A stretch of 64,000 bases of DNA, taken from the NCBI GenBank assembly GCA_026724425.1, contig JAIUCV010000001.1, positions 13,994,556-14,058,555 on the forward strand, written 5' to 3'. The notes under the pieces are model-generated. The model was given only the letters and a program-made list of their open reading frames with translations. It searched no databases and had not been told where the DNA came from. The DNA comes from Erythrophleum ivorense (Eukaryota; Streptophyta; Magnoliopsida; Fabales; Fabaceae). How positions within the stretch are numbered: the stretch's first letter is position 1; every line of letters starts with the position of its first letter. Below, piece after piece: positions 1 through 11,069 of this stretch. Made by a program: the position numbers and the translations under genes.

Positions 1-655
1 ATCAACTAGAAGGGAAGATAGAGTAGAAACACCTAATTGGTAGAATAAATGACAGAATCAATGAATTCTTGATCAAGTTGAAGCTTTCCCAACACTTCTC
101 ATGCGTTTTCCTCTTCTCCTAGTCGGCCAGAACGTTCCCTCTTCATTGAATAATGAAACCCTAGCCTCCTTACATCTATTTTAGCTCGCTAATCCAAGCT
201 GTGCATTTCAGGGATTGATCTTGCTATGGCGAGGAGTGCCTTTTGGTATAGCGAGAGCTCATAGGTTTCCAGATTTCTGCTGTTCTCGCTACTGCTTCGC
301 TATGGCGAGTTGCTCCCTAGAATTTGTATGCCTCGCGACTTTGCTATAGTGAATTACCATCCTCGCTACAATGAATTGAGTTCTAGCTGTAGCAAGAGGT
401 ATTGTTCCACTTGTATCTTTCACTTCTCAGCTTTCCTCTCTTTTCTCAATTCTTTCTTCCTTCTTTTACTTTTCCTGAAATCGAAATCAATCATAGAATG
501 AAGCTCAAACTGATAAAGATATTGTAATGGAAATACTTTCTTTATTTTGTTTGATTGAATATATTTTTAACCCTATTAATTAAGAGAAAAGTACTTTGCT
601 TCCCTAATTTAATCTCAAATGTATTCCTTTTTTATCCTAAATTAGGGAGCCATCA
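1..655 (-). repeat. 3' LTR of the Athila-like element (partial)
   Basis: This stretch matches the region ending at 11069 almost base for base, starting with the shared stretch at 1 and about 10414. It ends at GGGAGCCATCA, which read on the minus strand is the LTR start TGATGG. The rest of the LTR lies left of the window. It holds several copies of a CTATAGCGAG-type motif (about 222-375). A short possible ORF at 310-501 recurs in the other LTR and is not considered a gene. Confidence 0.85.
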
Positions 656-676
656 AACTCCCCCACACTTAAATCC
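656..676 (-). other. Polypurine tract of the Athila-like element
   Basis: Immediately next to the 3' LTR the minus strand reads AAGTGTGGGGGAGTT. This purine run directly precedes the LTR start, as expected for the plus-strand primer of an LTR retrotransposon. Two further copies of AAGTGTGGGG occur on the same strand near 773-785 and 1496-1507. Confidence 0.75.
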
Positions 677-1855
677 TTGCTTGTCTTTAAGCAATTCTTA
701 GAAACTATCAAACAATGTGATTATTTATTTACTTCTTTTCCATAATAAACACCCAATCAATCAGAATTTCAGACCCCCCACACTTAGAATGAAACCAATG
801 TTTGAAGCAGAAGCTTAGCAAAACTCAAATTGAATTTCGAAAACAATACAATCATAGTAACACCCTGATTTCTAAAGTGTGTGTGTGCTCCATGGATAGA
901 TTTTCAAGAAGCAATCAAGTAACCTTCAACAAACCCTCATTACATTTTTCAAGACCAATCCAAATATTCGTTCTAACTTCAATCATCAAAATTCATTAAG
1001 AGAGGCTTTTATTGTTCACCAAAGAACTGCTCTCAACATAATCATTTTTTTTTCTTTATTTTTTTTTGTTTCTCCTCAATTCTCTTAATCCTTTTAGCGT
1101 GAATGACAATATTGGTTAGGAAGCCACCTGATTACTCAGATTAAGGAAGTCCTCAGAGTGCTCACTAGCATACTCTTAATTTTTATCACCGTTTGACACG
1201 AAAATTCACACTTTTTGGTATAAACCCCCGGTTACTAGGTGATTTCAACCATTAGAGTAGAGTTTTTTTTTTTAATTGTGGAGGAGTGGTCCTATTATGG
1301 GTGCATACTACAACTACATTACTTACTTTGTTCATTTCAAGTTTGCTTCACCTCCATATTCATTGATTAGTATTCATCTAAAGCAAGAGGGGCTGATTCT
1401 GGTTAAAATTGGAGACATTATGGTGGACTGCTTATTATTAATAGATTTTTCCTTATTAACTAAATTTGTGTATCCACTTAGCCTATGTTTACTTTCCCCC
1501 ACACTTAAAGTGAACATTGTCCGCAATGTGTAAAAAAGAAGAACAAAAGTAGAAAAATAGAAGCAAACTGGGGTGGAGGGAAGGGATGGAGGGAGATAGA
1601 AAGTGACGAGACTCCCCTGAGAAGAAAAGAATGTGGACGAGAGGGGTGCGCTCGAACAACTCCTGCAACTGACAGACTAAAACAGACGAAGATTACGTAG
1701 CAAACAGTAAGTTGGCATTAGAAATAATAGATTAATCATGGGATTAGCCAGCGCAAGATTCAAAAACATAGCGATATACAATTATCCATATATAGTTATC
1801 CCAAAATTTAAAGTAAGACAATAAAAAGAAGCAGTAGTTAAGGGATAGAAGGGTC
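677..1855 (-). other. Non-coding 3' region of the Athila-like element
   Basis: This stretch lies between the env-position ORF and the polypurine tract. I see no conserved coding in either strand. It contains two extra polypurine-tract-like motifs (about 773-785 and 1496-1507) and T- or A-rich runs. Short possible ORFs at 802-999 and 1276-1533 have no recognisable domain and are treated as chance. Confidence 0.6.
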
Positions 1856-2989
1856 CTATGAATCAGAAGGCCCAGGCCTATCCTGCGATGCAAGGTCCTG
1901 TGGGAGAACGATCACTGATAGTAGAAGAACCTCTGAAGGTGGAGGTGGAGGTGGAGGTGCAAGCATCAGGTAGTCCATAAGCATCTGCAATTGGTCCTTC
2001 ATTGACAGGACATGTCCTTCCAACCTGTCAATGGACTCCCGCACCCAGCCCTTATACTTAGAGGGAGGTGGTGCATCCTGCTGCATCGGCTCAGGGGTAC
2101 TCAATCGCTGTGGAGGAGGAGGTAGAGATGCCTCAGGCTGTGCCTGTGTAGGTGCCCGGTGTCTGCGAGGACGCCCTGGCTCATCCTTCATATTATCATA
2201 TTTAAAGGGGCCCTTCGGTTTAAATTGCGCATCATTTTTGGAGACTCGGCTTCCCCTTATAGTGACTAACTCAGTAAGCATGTAGGGGTATGCCAAGCTC
2301 GCCCTATCAAACCTTGCCACTTGTTTGAAGTTAAGAAACATTAGCCAAGGGATATTTACCCACTGCTTGGTCATGAAGCACCAAGTCAACGTAGCTCATT
2401 CTTGGATCATATCAGACCCATGAGAACTCATCAGAATGTTGTTGGTGATGAATTGCAGCCAATACCGAGCAGGTTTGTTCAATTGATTGACTGGATAAAC
2501 TTTATTGACCAACCTGGCTCATCCTTCCTGTGCAATGGTGGTTTCCACCTCCTTCCATGGAATAGATTGCGGATTCTCTAAGTAGGATTGGAAAGCACAT
2601 TCCTCAATGTCGGGTAACTCATAGAAGTCTTGAAAGACTTTTTCATTGATGCGTACCCAAGTAGAGCGGCAGTAATATTCATCTTCCTCTTCCTCGGTGT
2701 CCTCAAAATTTGCATAAAGTTCTTGGATCATGAGCGGTATCCGATGCACTGGCTTTTTGGTGAAATCATGCAATCCATGCCACTCGAAGTCAGGGTATGT
2801 GAGATCCAAGCCATGAGGCTCATAGTATATGTCTTCCACTACACCTCGGTCAGAGAAGAGCCTCTCAAAGCATAATTCTTCTTTGGCTAAAGCAAACTGA
2901 TCCTTATCATGAGATTTCTTCTTTTGCTTCGAGGAGGAAGCTTCAGCCGTCTTGGTTTGCTTTTTGGGAGCCATGACTATGAAATTCAA
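1856..2989 (-). pseudogene. Env-position ORF of the Athila-like element, broken
   Basis: The minus strand begins at 2989 with a lysine-rich stretch (APKKQTKTAEASSSKQKKK). It continues through an acidic region (DTEEEEDEYY) and a segment reading ARYWLQFITNNILMSSHGSD (about 2410-2490), then reopens at 2389 and ends at 1856. The middle segment resembles the putative plant transposon protein domain often found in Athila-type elements downstream of pol. The C-terminal half is rich in proline and glutamine with a short heptad-like part, and ends with a run of eight prolines. In-frame stops lie near 2400-2520, so no intact protein is made. Its role in the element is not known; its position matches the env-like ORF of Athila elements, but I see no clear membrane segment. 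Confidence 0.6.
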
Positions 2990-4512
2990 ATAAGAAATGG
3001 AAAGAAATCAATGTTAGCAATAAGAGAGAACCACAGAATAATAAAGGGAAATGAATGCCTACATGTGAGGAAAAGATAAAAATCATGAATTAAATACATG
3101 TGACATGCTTACAATAAGGAAATAAACCTTGAAAAGCATACAAGGGAATAGGGGAAAAAAAAGAAGAAGATGGAAGCAAACAAAGGAGGAAGCGCCTAGA
3201 AAAGAAAGAGCATTTTTTGGAAAATGCTCGAACTCGCTGTAGCGAGTTGATTCTCGCTATGGCAAGAACGAACTAGTTTTCGGGAAAGTTGATTTCATGC
3301 ATTAAAATACTAAATTAATTAAAGCTCCCTGCACATAAACAATCGGCCAACAGAGCACAAGCATACAAATCAATTTATTGACCCCTAATTACATAGATTC
3401 ATGCGAAACAAGATTCAACCCTAATGCCCACAGAAGCGACTCAAAGCACAATGATTCAGGAAATAAAAGGGACAATAAACTGACCTGATGTAAGGAGGGT
3501 GGGGTGTGAGGGGAATGGGAGCATTGAACATAAGAAATTTGGCCGAAGAAAATGATGAAAGGGAGGGGAAGCTCAGAGGCGTTATAGCGAAGGGTAGCGA
3601 GAATGAGAGACTGGGGTTGTTAAGCCACAAATTAAAAAATTTTTTTTATCTGAGATGGATATGGTCACGACCAAGCAATAGCGAGGGCTCATCTAGAATT
3701 AGTATGACAAGCAAAGCTATTGGCTTTGCAACAATGAAAGTTCCTTTCGCTATGGCGAGAAGACTTGTATAATTCTTGGGTGCTGAAAAATCCGCTATAG
3801 CGAGAAACGCTCTGGTGTTTGTATGTGGTTTATGAGTATGCTGAATTTGCTATAGCGAGTTGACCATCTTGCAATAGCGAGAAAACTTTGAATTTTTTTT
3901 TTTCACATGTCACTCGCTATAGCGTGGCTATAATGACATACTCCCTGGACTTTGTACCAGATTGGACGCAGAGATCACGCCATGGAGAAATGGTTGTCTC
4001 GTTGTAGCGATGACACTTAGCATTGCTTATTTAGCTCACCACAGCTTAGCCATAGCGAGGAACTCTCTAGTTAATGTACCTGATGTAGAACAAGCAGCCT
4101 TGCTATAGTGAGGTAGACTTCTCGCTATAGCGATATATATTTTTTAATACTTGAATATTGAAATAGGTATTCTCTGACCCTATTTATACTTCCTATCAAC
4201 TCAACCCATTACCTTCAAACCTTAACCAACATAGCAGATGATCAATATTACTAGAGTAAAGATTTACAATTCAAAGCAAAGTTAGAAACTCCCTGAAAAT
4301 CATGTATGGAGTTGCTTTTTCCTACCAATCATTTAGTTCCCAATATCTAGCACTTCAGTATCAACACTGAACCTACAAAACACACAAAGAAAATGGCAGA
4401 TCAAAACAAAAACATAAGAATGATAAACTCAAACATAAGAACAAGAAGAAAACTTGGGTTGCCTCCCAAGGAGCGCTTAGTTTATAGTCCTCAGCCGGAC
4501 TTTGTTTGCCAA
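2990..4512 (-). other. Spacer between integrase and env-position ORF, with palindrome motifs
   Basis: No coding is recognised. Between about 3225 and 4135 the sequence holds roughly a dozen variants of the palindrome TCGCTATAGCGA (for example near 3233-3268, 3581, 3749, 3792, 3850, 3912, 4000 and 4121). Several are followed by a CTCCCTAG/CTCCCTGG plus TTTGTATG/TTTGTACC tail. The same module occurs in this element's LTRs and in an unrelated solo LTR at 57520-57700. Confidence 0.7.
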
Positions 4513-5624
4513 TCAAGGAAGTTGAGCCAAGCTATGGACTGTTATCTGCCGGTCTATCTCGCCACCTAGATAATGCTTAAGCCTTTGACCATTTACTTTA
4601 AACTGATCTCCTGACTTCTCATCTTGAACTTTAATAGCTCCATAATATGTCATAGAGAGCACCTTGAATGGACCAGAACACCTTGATCTCAACTTACCTG
4701 GAAACAACTTCAAACGAGAATTATAAAGTAACACGAGGTCTCTAGGTTCAAACTTCCTTGGTAAGATGTGTCTATCATAAGCTCTTTTCATTCTTTCTTT
4801 GTAAATTCTAGAATTCTTAAAAGATTGCAATCTAAACTTATCTAACTCATTGAGTTGCATTAGTCTTTTCTCACCCACTTTAGCCATATCAAAATTCAAT
4901 TTCTTGATAGCCTAAAAGGCCTTATGCTCTAACTCAATGGGCAGATGACAAGCTTTGTCAAAAACTAATTGATATGGAGGCATACCTATTGAATAATTAA
5001 AAGCAGTCCTGTATGCCCATAAAGCATCATCGAGCTTATCTGCCCAATCCTTTCTAGTAGGACTTACAGTCTTTTCCAAAATTCTTTTTATTTCTCTATT
5101 GGACACTTCACACAACCCATTGGTTTGAGGGTGATAAGCCAATGTCATTTTATGGTAACTCCATATTTTTTAGGCAAACCTTTGAACAATTTATTGTTAA
5201 AATGAGTTTTCCCATCACTAATGATTGCCCTAGGTGTGCCAAATCGAGTAAAAATATTCTTTTTCAAAAATCGCACCACTGTATTGGCATCATTAGAATG
5301 GCAAGCTATAGCCTTACCCTACTTACTCACATATTCAATAGCAACTAATATATATTGATGGGTTTTAGATGAAATAAAAGGCCTCATAAAATCAATGCCC
5401 CACACATCAAATAATTCTACCTCAAAAATACCAGATTAGGACATTTCATGCCTCTTTGAGATGTTACCTGTTCTCTGACATGCATCACATTGACAAACAA
5501 ACAAGTAAGCATCTTTAAATAGTGAAGGCCAATAAAATCCAGATTGCAACACTTTGTAAGCAGTACGTTGGTCACTAAAATGACCACCATAAGGAGCAAA
5601 ATGATAAGCATGAAGAATGTCATT
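4513..5624 (-). pseudogene. Integrase domain of Athila-like pol, broken
   Basis: Reading down the minus strand from about 5624 there is a degenerate zinc-binding part (HFAPYGGHFSDQRTAYK, then CDACQRTG). A catalytic core follows, with WGIDFM, ISDGKTHF and the YHPQTNGLCEVSNREIKRIL box that holds the third acidic residue. The C-terminal part runs to 4513 and includes RRYDRHILPRKFEP-type and LVLLYNSRLKLFPGKL sequence. Integrase would insert the cDNA into the host chromosome. Stops near 4905, 5350 and 5430 and frame changes show that it is inactive. Confidence 0.8.
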
Positions 5625-7250
5625 TTATTCAGTTTGAGGCACACATTTTCGCAAAATTTGGTCAGCACATTTCTTATACAAAAATGGTTCATCCCATACA
5701 AACCATTTCACATCATGCAAAAACTTTTTCTTTTGATAAGAATTTAATTCATCAAGCATAATACCACTGACTAAGTAGTTGGCATAATCAGTATACCAAG
5801 GCACAGATACACAATTCACAGCAAATACAGACTCGTCAGGAAAACTCTCATTAATCAATAAATTATTCACACACTCAGAACTATTCATAAGCCTAAATAA
5901 GTGATCAGCAACTTGGTTTTCAGTTCCTTTCCTATTAGCAATCTGCACATCAAATTCTTGCAATAATAAAACCCATCTAATCAGCCTAGGTTTAGATTCT
6001 TTCTTACATAAAAGATATCTGATAGCAGCATGATCAACATGAACTATAACTTTAGTGCCCATCAAATACAACCTGAATTTTTCAAAAGCAAAAACAATAG
6101 CAAGCATTTCTTTTTCAGTAGTTGAGTAATTTACCTGTGCTCCAGCTAAAGTTTTACTTGCATAGTAAATAGGATGAAAAATCTTACCATGTCTCTGGCC
6201 AAGCACAACTCCAACTGCAAAATCCCTCGCATCACACATAACCTCAAAGGGTAGTGACCAGTCAGGGGCCACTATAATTGATGCGGTAATAAGTCTTTGC
6301 TTAAGCTTTTCAAAAGCTTTCAAGCAATTTGCATCCAACTTGAAAGGGGTATCCTTTTCAAGTAATTGAGATAGAGGTTTCACTATCTTTGAGAAATCTT
6401 TGATAAATCTCCGATAGAACCCAGCATGTTTCAAGAAACTTCTAATAGCTTTCACATTTGTGGGTGGTGGTAATTGCTCAATTACTGAAACCTTAGCCCG
6501 ATCCACTTCCAATCCTCTTTTTGACACTTTATGCCCAAGTACTATACCTTCACAAACCATGTAGTGACACTTTTCTCAATTTAGGACTAAATTGGTATCC
6601 TCACACCTTTGCAAAACCCGTGTCAAATTGTCCAGACATTTTTCAAACGTGATGCCAAATACTGAGAAGTCGTCCATAAAGACCTCCATGATATGCTCAA
6701 TCATGTCAGAGAAAATCAACATCATACATCTTTGAAATGTGGCAGGAGCATTACATAATCCAAAAGGCATGCTTCTGAATGCGAAAGTACCATCTGGACA
6801 TGTGAAGGTGGTTTTTTCTTGATCCTCAGGGGCAATGGTAATTTGATTGTATCTAGAATAGCCATCCAAGAAACAAAAAAATTCTTTCCTGCTAATTGAT
6901 CTAACATCTGATCGATGAATGGAAGCAGGAAATAATCATTTCTTGTAGCTGTGTTCAACTTCCTGTAGTCTATACAAACTCTCCAGCCTGTAACTGTTCT
7001 TATGGCAATTATTTCATTCTTCTCATTGTTCACCACTGTCATGCCTCCCTTTTTAGGGACACACTGCACTAAACTTAGTCACTATCCAAGATGGGATAAA
7101 TAATACCAGCATCAAGCCACTTAATAATCTCTTTCTTGACCACTTCTTTCATTATAGGATTCAATCACCTTTGATTTTCTACTGATTTCTTATAGTCATC
7201 TTCTAAGAGAATTTTGTGCATGCAGATGGCTGGACTAATCCCTTTTATAT
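5625..7250 (-). pseudogene. Reverse transcriptase and RNase H of Athila-like pol, broken
   Basis: RT starts near 7170 (LNPIMKEVVKKEIIKWLDAG) and continues through VPKKGGMTVV, GWRVCIDYRKLN, MPFGLCNAPATFQRCM and the catalytic box FMDDFSVFG (about 6660-6685). RNase H and the connection domain follow (SFLKHAGFYRRFIKDFSKI, VMCDARDFAVGVVLGQ, YASKTLAGAQVNYSTTEKE, VDHAAIRYLL). A single-base shift in a run of T near 6878-6884 separates the front of RT from DGYSRYNQITIAP. A further stop lies near 6573. The order RT, RNase H, integrase and the FMDD variant fit the Athila branch of Ty3/gypsy. Confidence 0.85.
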
Positions 7251-9706
7251 CAGTTATGGTCCAACCGATGGCTCTCTTGTGCTCTTTTAACACTTTTAAC
7301 AGTTACTTTTCTTGGGGAAGTGTTAATGCAGATGAGACTATGACTAGTAAAGTCTCTTTTTCCCCCAAATAAGCATATTTCAGATGAGGTGGAAGAGGTT
7401 TCAACTCCAACATTAGAGGCTACTCGATGGAAGGTGGGAGAGCATGGGTTTTTCATGAAGTCAGTTCCAGTGATTTAAAATGTCCATTATGCTTAGCCAC
7501 AGGTCTGAATGCATTAAGCTTGTGCTCAACTTCCATTCTCATTACCTCTTTTATACTTGGTTTACCAACAAGTACTGCTTCAAGAGGATCAGTGAAAGCA
7601 TAAAAGTTCAATTCTTCTTGAATTGCTTCCTCAACAATAGACACCCATGAGCATTCTTCAACACTACCCAGATGCTTCATAGCTTTCTCTACACTAAAGA
7701 TGACTAGTTCATCTCCAAGTTGCATTATAATTTCCCCTTTTTTTACATCAACTAGTGCCTTACCAGTAGCTAGAAACGGCCTCCCCACTATTAATGGGAT
7801 ATCTCTATCCTCTTCAATATCGAGCACAATAAAGTCAGTGGGATAGATGAATGGGCCAACTTTCACTAGCACATCTTCAATGATTCCATGTGGACAAGAA
7901 AAACTTCTATCAGCCAGTTGCAAAGTGATCGTCGTTGGGTTGGCTTCACCCATCTGCAGCTCTTAAAAAATAGATAGGGGCATGATGTTCACAGCAGATC
8001 CTAAATCACAAAGTGCTCTACCCTCACATTTATCCCCAATCATGCAAGGGATTGAAAAAGAACCAAGGTCTTTGCACTTGGTTGGAAGGTTGGATTTGAG
8101 GATATTAGTGGTCTCCTTTGTTAAAACCATTATTACAAATTCAGTGAACTGCTTCTTCTTGCTAAGTATGTCCTTCAGGAACTTAGCATATTTAGGCATT
8201 TGCTCTAGAGCTTCAGAGAAGGGGATATTGATGTGAAGTTGCTTAAACATGTCCAAGAACTTCTTATACTGCTCATCAAGGACTTTCTTTTGCAATCTCT
8301 GTGGAAATGGGGGCAATGGCACCACTTTAGGATGCACCATTGTCTTTCCTTCAAACTTTTCCACTTTAGACTTTCCTTCCTTGCCCTCTTCTTTTTCATT
8401 CAAACTAGTAGCCTTTTTCTCTCTTTTCTATTGAAGTTCTTCACCTTTAATCTGAATGGTGCCTGATGGACCCTTGGAATTCACCTTAGTTAGTTCCTTC
8501 ACTTGAACTTGTACTTTAAGGAGCTCTTTACCACCTCTCAAAGTGATAGCTTTACATTCTTCCTTACTATCTCTCCTTGGGTTAGGAATTGTATCGCTTG
8601 GCAAACCTATTTGATGCAGTGCATTTACAGTAGACGCTAGTTACCCCATCTGTACCTCTATGTTCTTAAGGGAGGAATCCACCCTTGTATTAATATCGGC
8701 TTGCTCTTCATTATTTTTGATTTGAGTGGTCATGAACTTAGCCAACACATCGTTTAGATTCGATTTGGGCTCTTGAACAGGTACATTTTGCCTTGTCACT
8801 TGAGAGGACCCAGGTGGTTGAGTTGGCCTTGCTCCAGAAGATGATGGTTGATTAAGTGATGGACCATTCTTCCAAGAGAAATTTAGATGATTACGCCATG
8901 CAGGGTTATAGGTGTTTGAGTATGGGTTCTGATTCTTTGGAAAGTTCCGCACATAGTTAACTGATTCTGTAGATGCAAAGGGGCAGTACTCTGTTGAGTG
9001 TAAATCCCCACAATTTTCACAAGCAGTTGGGATCACTTGAGTAGAACAAACATTCATATGCTGGCTTCGCTGCACTTGAGATTCTAACATATCAAATCTC
9101 TTGTTCAGAGTGGAGAGAATAGTTGCAAGTGGAATGGAGGAGTCTTCTTGAGTGTTAGCAACATTAGCAGTCACCCTTCTATCACCCCTTCTTTGCACAT
9201 AGCTCTCAGATAATGTGTCCAAAGCCAGAACAATATCATCTACAGGAATTTCATCCTAATGCCCATTTAAAATGGCATCCAACATTGTATCAGTTTATGG
9301 GGTTAAGCGTGTGCAGATATTTTGAACAATGGCACAGTTATCCATTCCATGACTTGGGCATTGGCAGAGCAAATGTTTGTATCTCTGCCATGCAGCATAT
9401 AAATGCTCATCTGAAGCTTGCTTAAAGTTGATGAGCTCTCGATAGGCATCCGCTATTCTGTTATTTCGAATGAAGCGAGCTCTGAACCTTGCCTCTAACT
9501 TATCCCAAGTGTCAATTGAACCCTCCGGTAGAGTTAACAACCATTTCTTAGCCTTTCCTTGCAGAGAGAGTGGGAACAGTCTAAGTCTTAGAACATCCCT
9601 TGGTACCCCATTATGCTTGAACAAATCACACACTCCAAAAAATGATAGAATGTGATGGTTGGGATCTTCATCAGACCTCTCACCAGTAAGCTGTCCATTG
9701 AGCTGT
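7251..9706 (-). pseudogene. Gag and protease region of Athila-like element, broken and 5'-truncated
   Basis: Gag runs from about 9706 downward, with conserved LFPLSLQGKAKKWLLTLPEG and IADAYRELINFKQ. A single zinc knuckle (CENCGDLHSTEYC) lies near 9000. A lysine and glutamate rich linker covers about 8320-8600. The retropepsin-like active site is ALCDLGSAVNIMPLS (about 7965-8010). DIPLIVGRPFLATGKALVDV follows near 7760-7800. Stops occur near 9223-9294, 8430 and 7957. The N-terminal part of gag is missing: coding starts abruptly at LNGQ next to the LTR. The related gag at 49276 shows what is lost. Confidence 0.8.
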
Positions 9707-11069
9707 GGACGGGTCGTAGAAATAGTACGTGATGAATCAAGGTCATTCCCTCAGAGAATCAGTACGATTGGTGATTAGGCATTAGAGTTCTCATGTTCAT
9801 TTTAGTTAAACAATCAAATTGTAATTGAGTTTTTATGAAAATTAATTCAAATGCAATTGACAATAATAAAAGATGGTTGTAGTTGAAGGTCTGTAATTAA
9901 AAATACCTTAGGAATTTTAATCCCCTTTATCCACAATGTTAATCATTCCCTTTTCAATTAATTGGCTTAATATAAATTTTAGAGTCAAGGTCTAATTGGG
10001 CGCAAATATCTTTTGATCTATTTAAACCCTTATATCAACTCACTCTTGATATCTCAAAAAAGTAGTTAATACTTAATTAAGCTCTAACCTTATCTCGACT
10101 ACCTAGGGTCTCTTGAGTATATTTCTATCTCAATTGCAAATTAGATTATATCTAATCCTAAGTTGTTTAACTAATGGTCTATAAGTAATTCCCTTCTTTT
10201 AAAGGTTAATTACCTAATCCATAATCAAACTAAAGGAGGCCAATTAATAGAATGAACTATAATTTAGATTAAACACTAAAATCTTCAATAATCCGCATAA
10301 TCAAAAAGGAAAATAATCTTCAAGACTAAAGGTTCATAAAATCCCTAAGGGTTACAAGATTTAGCCGCTCATGGCTTGAAATCCGCAAACAATTTCAGCA
10401 AACATATTAACAATCATCAACTAGAAGGAAAGATGGAGTAGAATCACCTAATCGGTAGAATAAATGATAGGATTAATGAATTCCCGATCAAGTTGAAGCT
10501 TCCCCAACACTTCTCATGCGTTTTCCTCTTCTCCTAGTCGGCAGAATGTTCCCTCTTCGCTGAATAATGAAACCCTAGCCTCCTTGCGTCTATTTTAGCT
10601 CGCTAATCCAAGTTGTGCGTTTTAGGGACCGATCTTGCTATGGCGAGGAGTGCCTCTTGCTATAGCGAGAGCTCATAGGTTCCTAGATTTTTGCTGTTCT
10701 CGCTACTGCTTCGCTATGGCGAGTTGCTCCCTGGATTTTGTATGCCTCGCGACTTTGCTATGGCGAATTACCATCCTCGCTACAGCAAATTGAGTTCTAG
10801 TTATAGCGAGAGGTCTTGTTCTACTTGTATCTTTCACTTCTCAGCTTCCCTCTCTTTTCTCAATTCTTTCTTCCTTCTTTTACTTTTCTTGAAATCAAAA
10901 TCAATCATAGAATGAAGCTCAAATTGATAAAGATATTGCAATGGAAATAATTTCTTTATTTTGTTTGATTGAATACATTTTTAACCCTATTAATTAAGAG
11001 AAAAGTACTTTGCTTCCCTAATTTAATCTCAAATGTATTCTTTTTTCATCCTAAATTAGGGAATCATCA
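9705..11069 (-). repeat. 5' LTR of the Athila-like element
   Basis: About 1.36 kb. It ends on the right with GGGAATCATCA (minus strand start TGATGATTCCC) and matches the left LTR over its last 650 bp. The other end, near 9705, joins gag directly where a primer-binding site would be expected, so the exact 3' end of this LTR is uncertain. It carries the same CTATAGCGAG motifs as the left copy (about 10633-10815). Confidence 0.8.

Larger units (their letters stand above)
1..11069 (-). mobile_element. Athila-like Ty3/gypsy retrotransposon, left end cut by window
   Basis: Two long direct repeats (1-655 and about 9705-11069) bracket decayed gag, protease, RT, RNase H and integrase coding on the minus strand, in gypsy order (integrase after RNase H). 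The RT box FMDDFSVFG and an extra ORF between pol and the 3' LTR are typical of the Athila lineage. The LTRs begin TGATG on the minus strand. The LTR-to-gag junction near 9706 lacks the primer-binding site and the first part of gag. A related gag at 49276 starts about 90 codons earlier, so this copy carries an internal deletion at its 5' end. Many frameshifts and stops make it non-autonomous today. Its left TSD lies outside the window. Confidence 0.88.
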
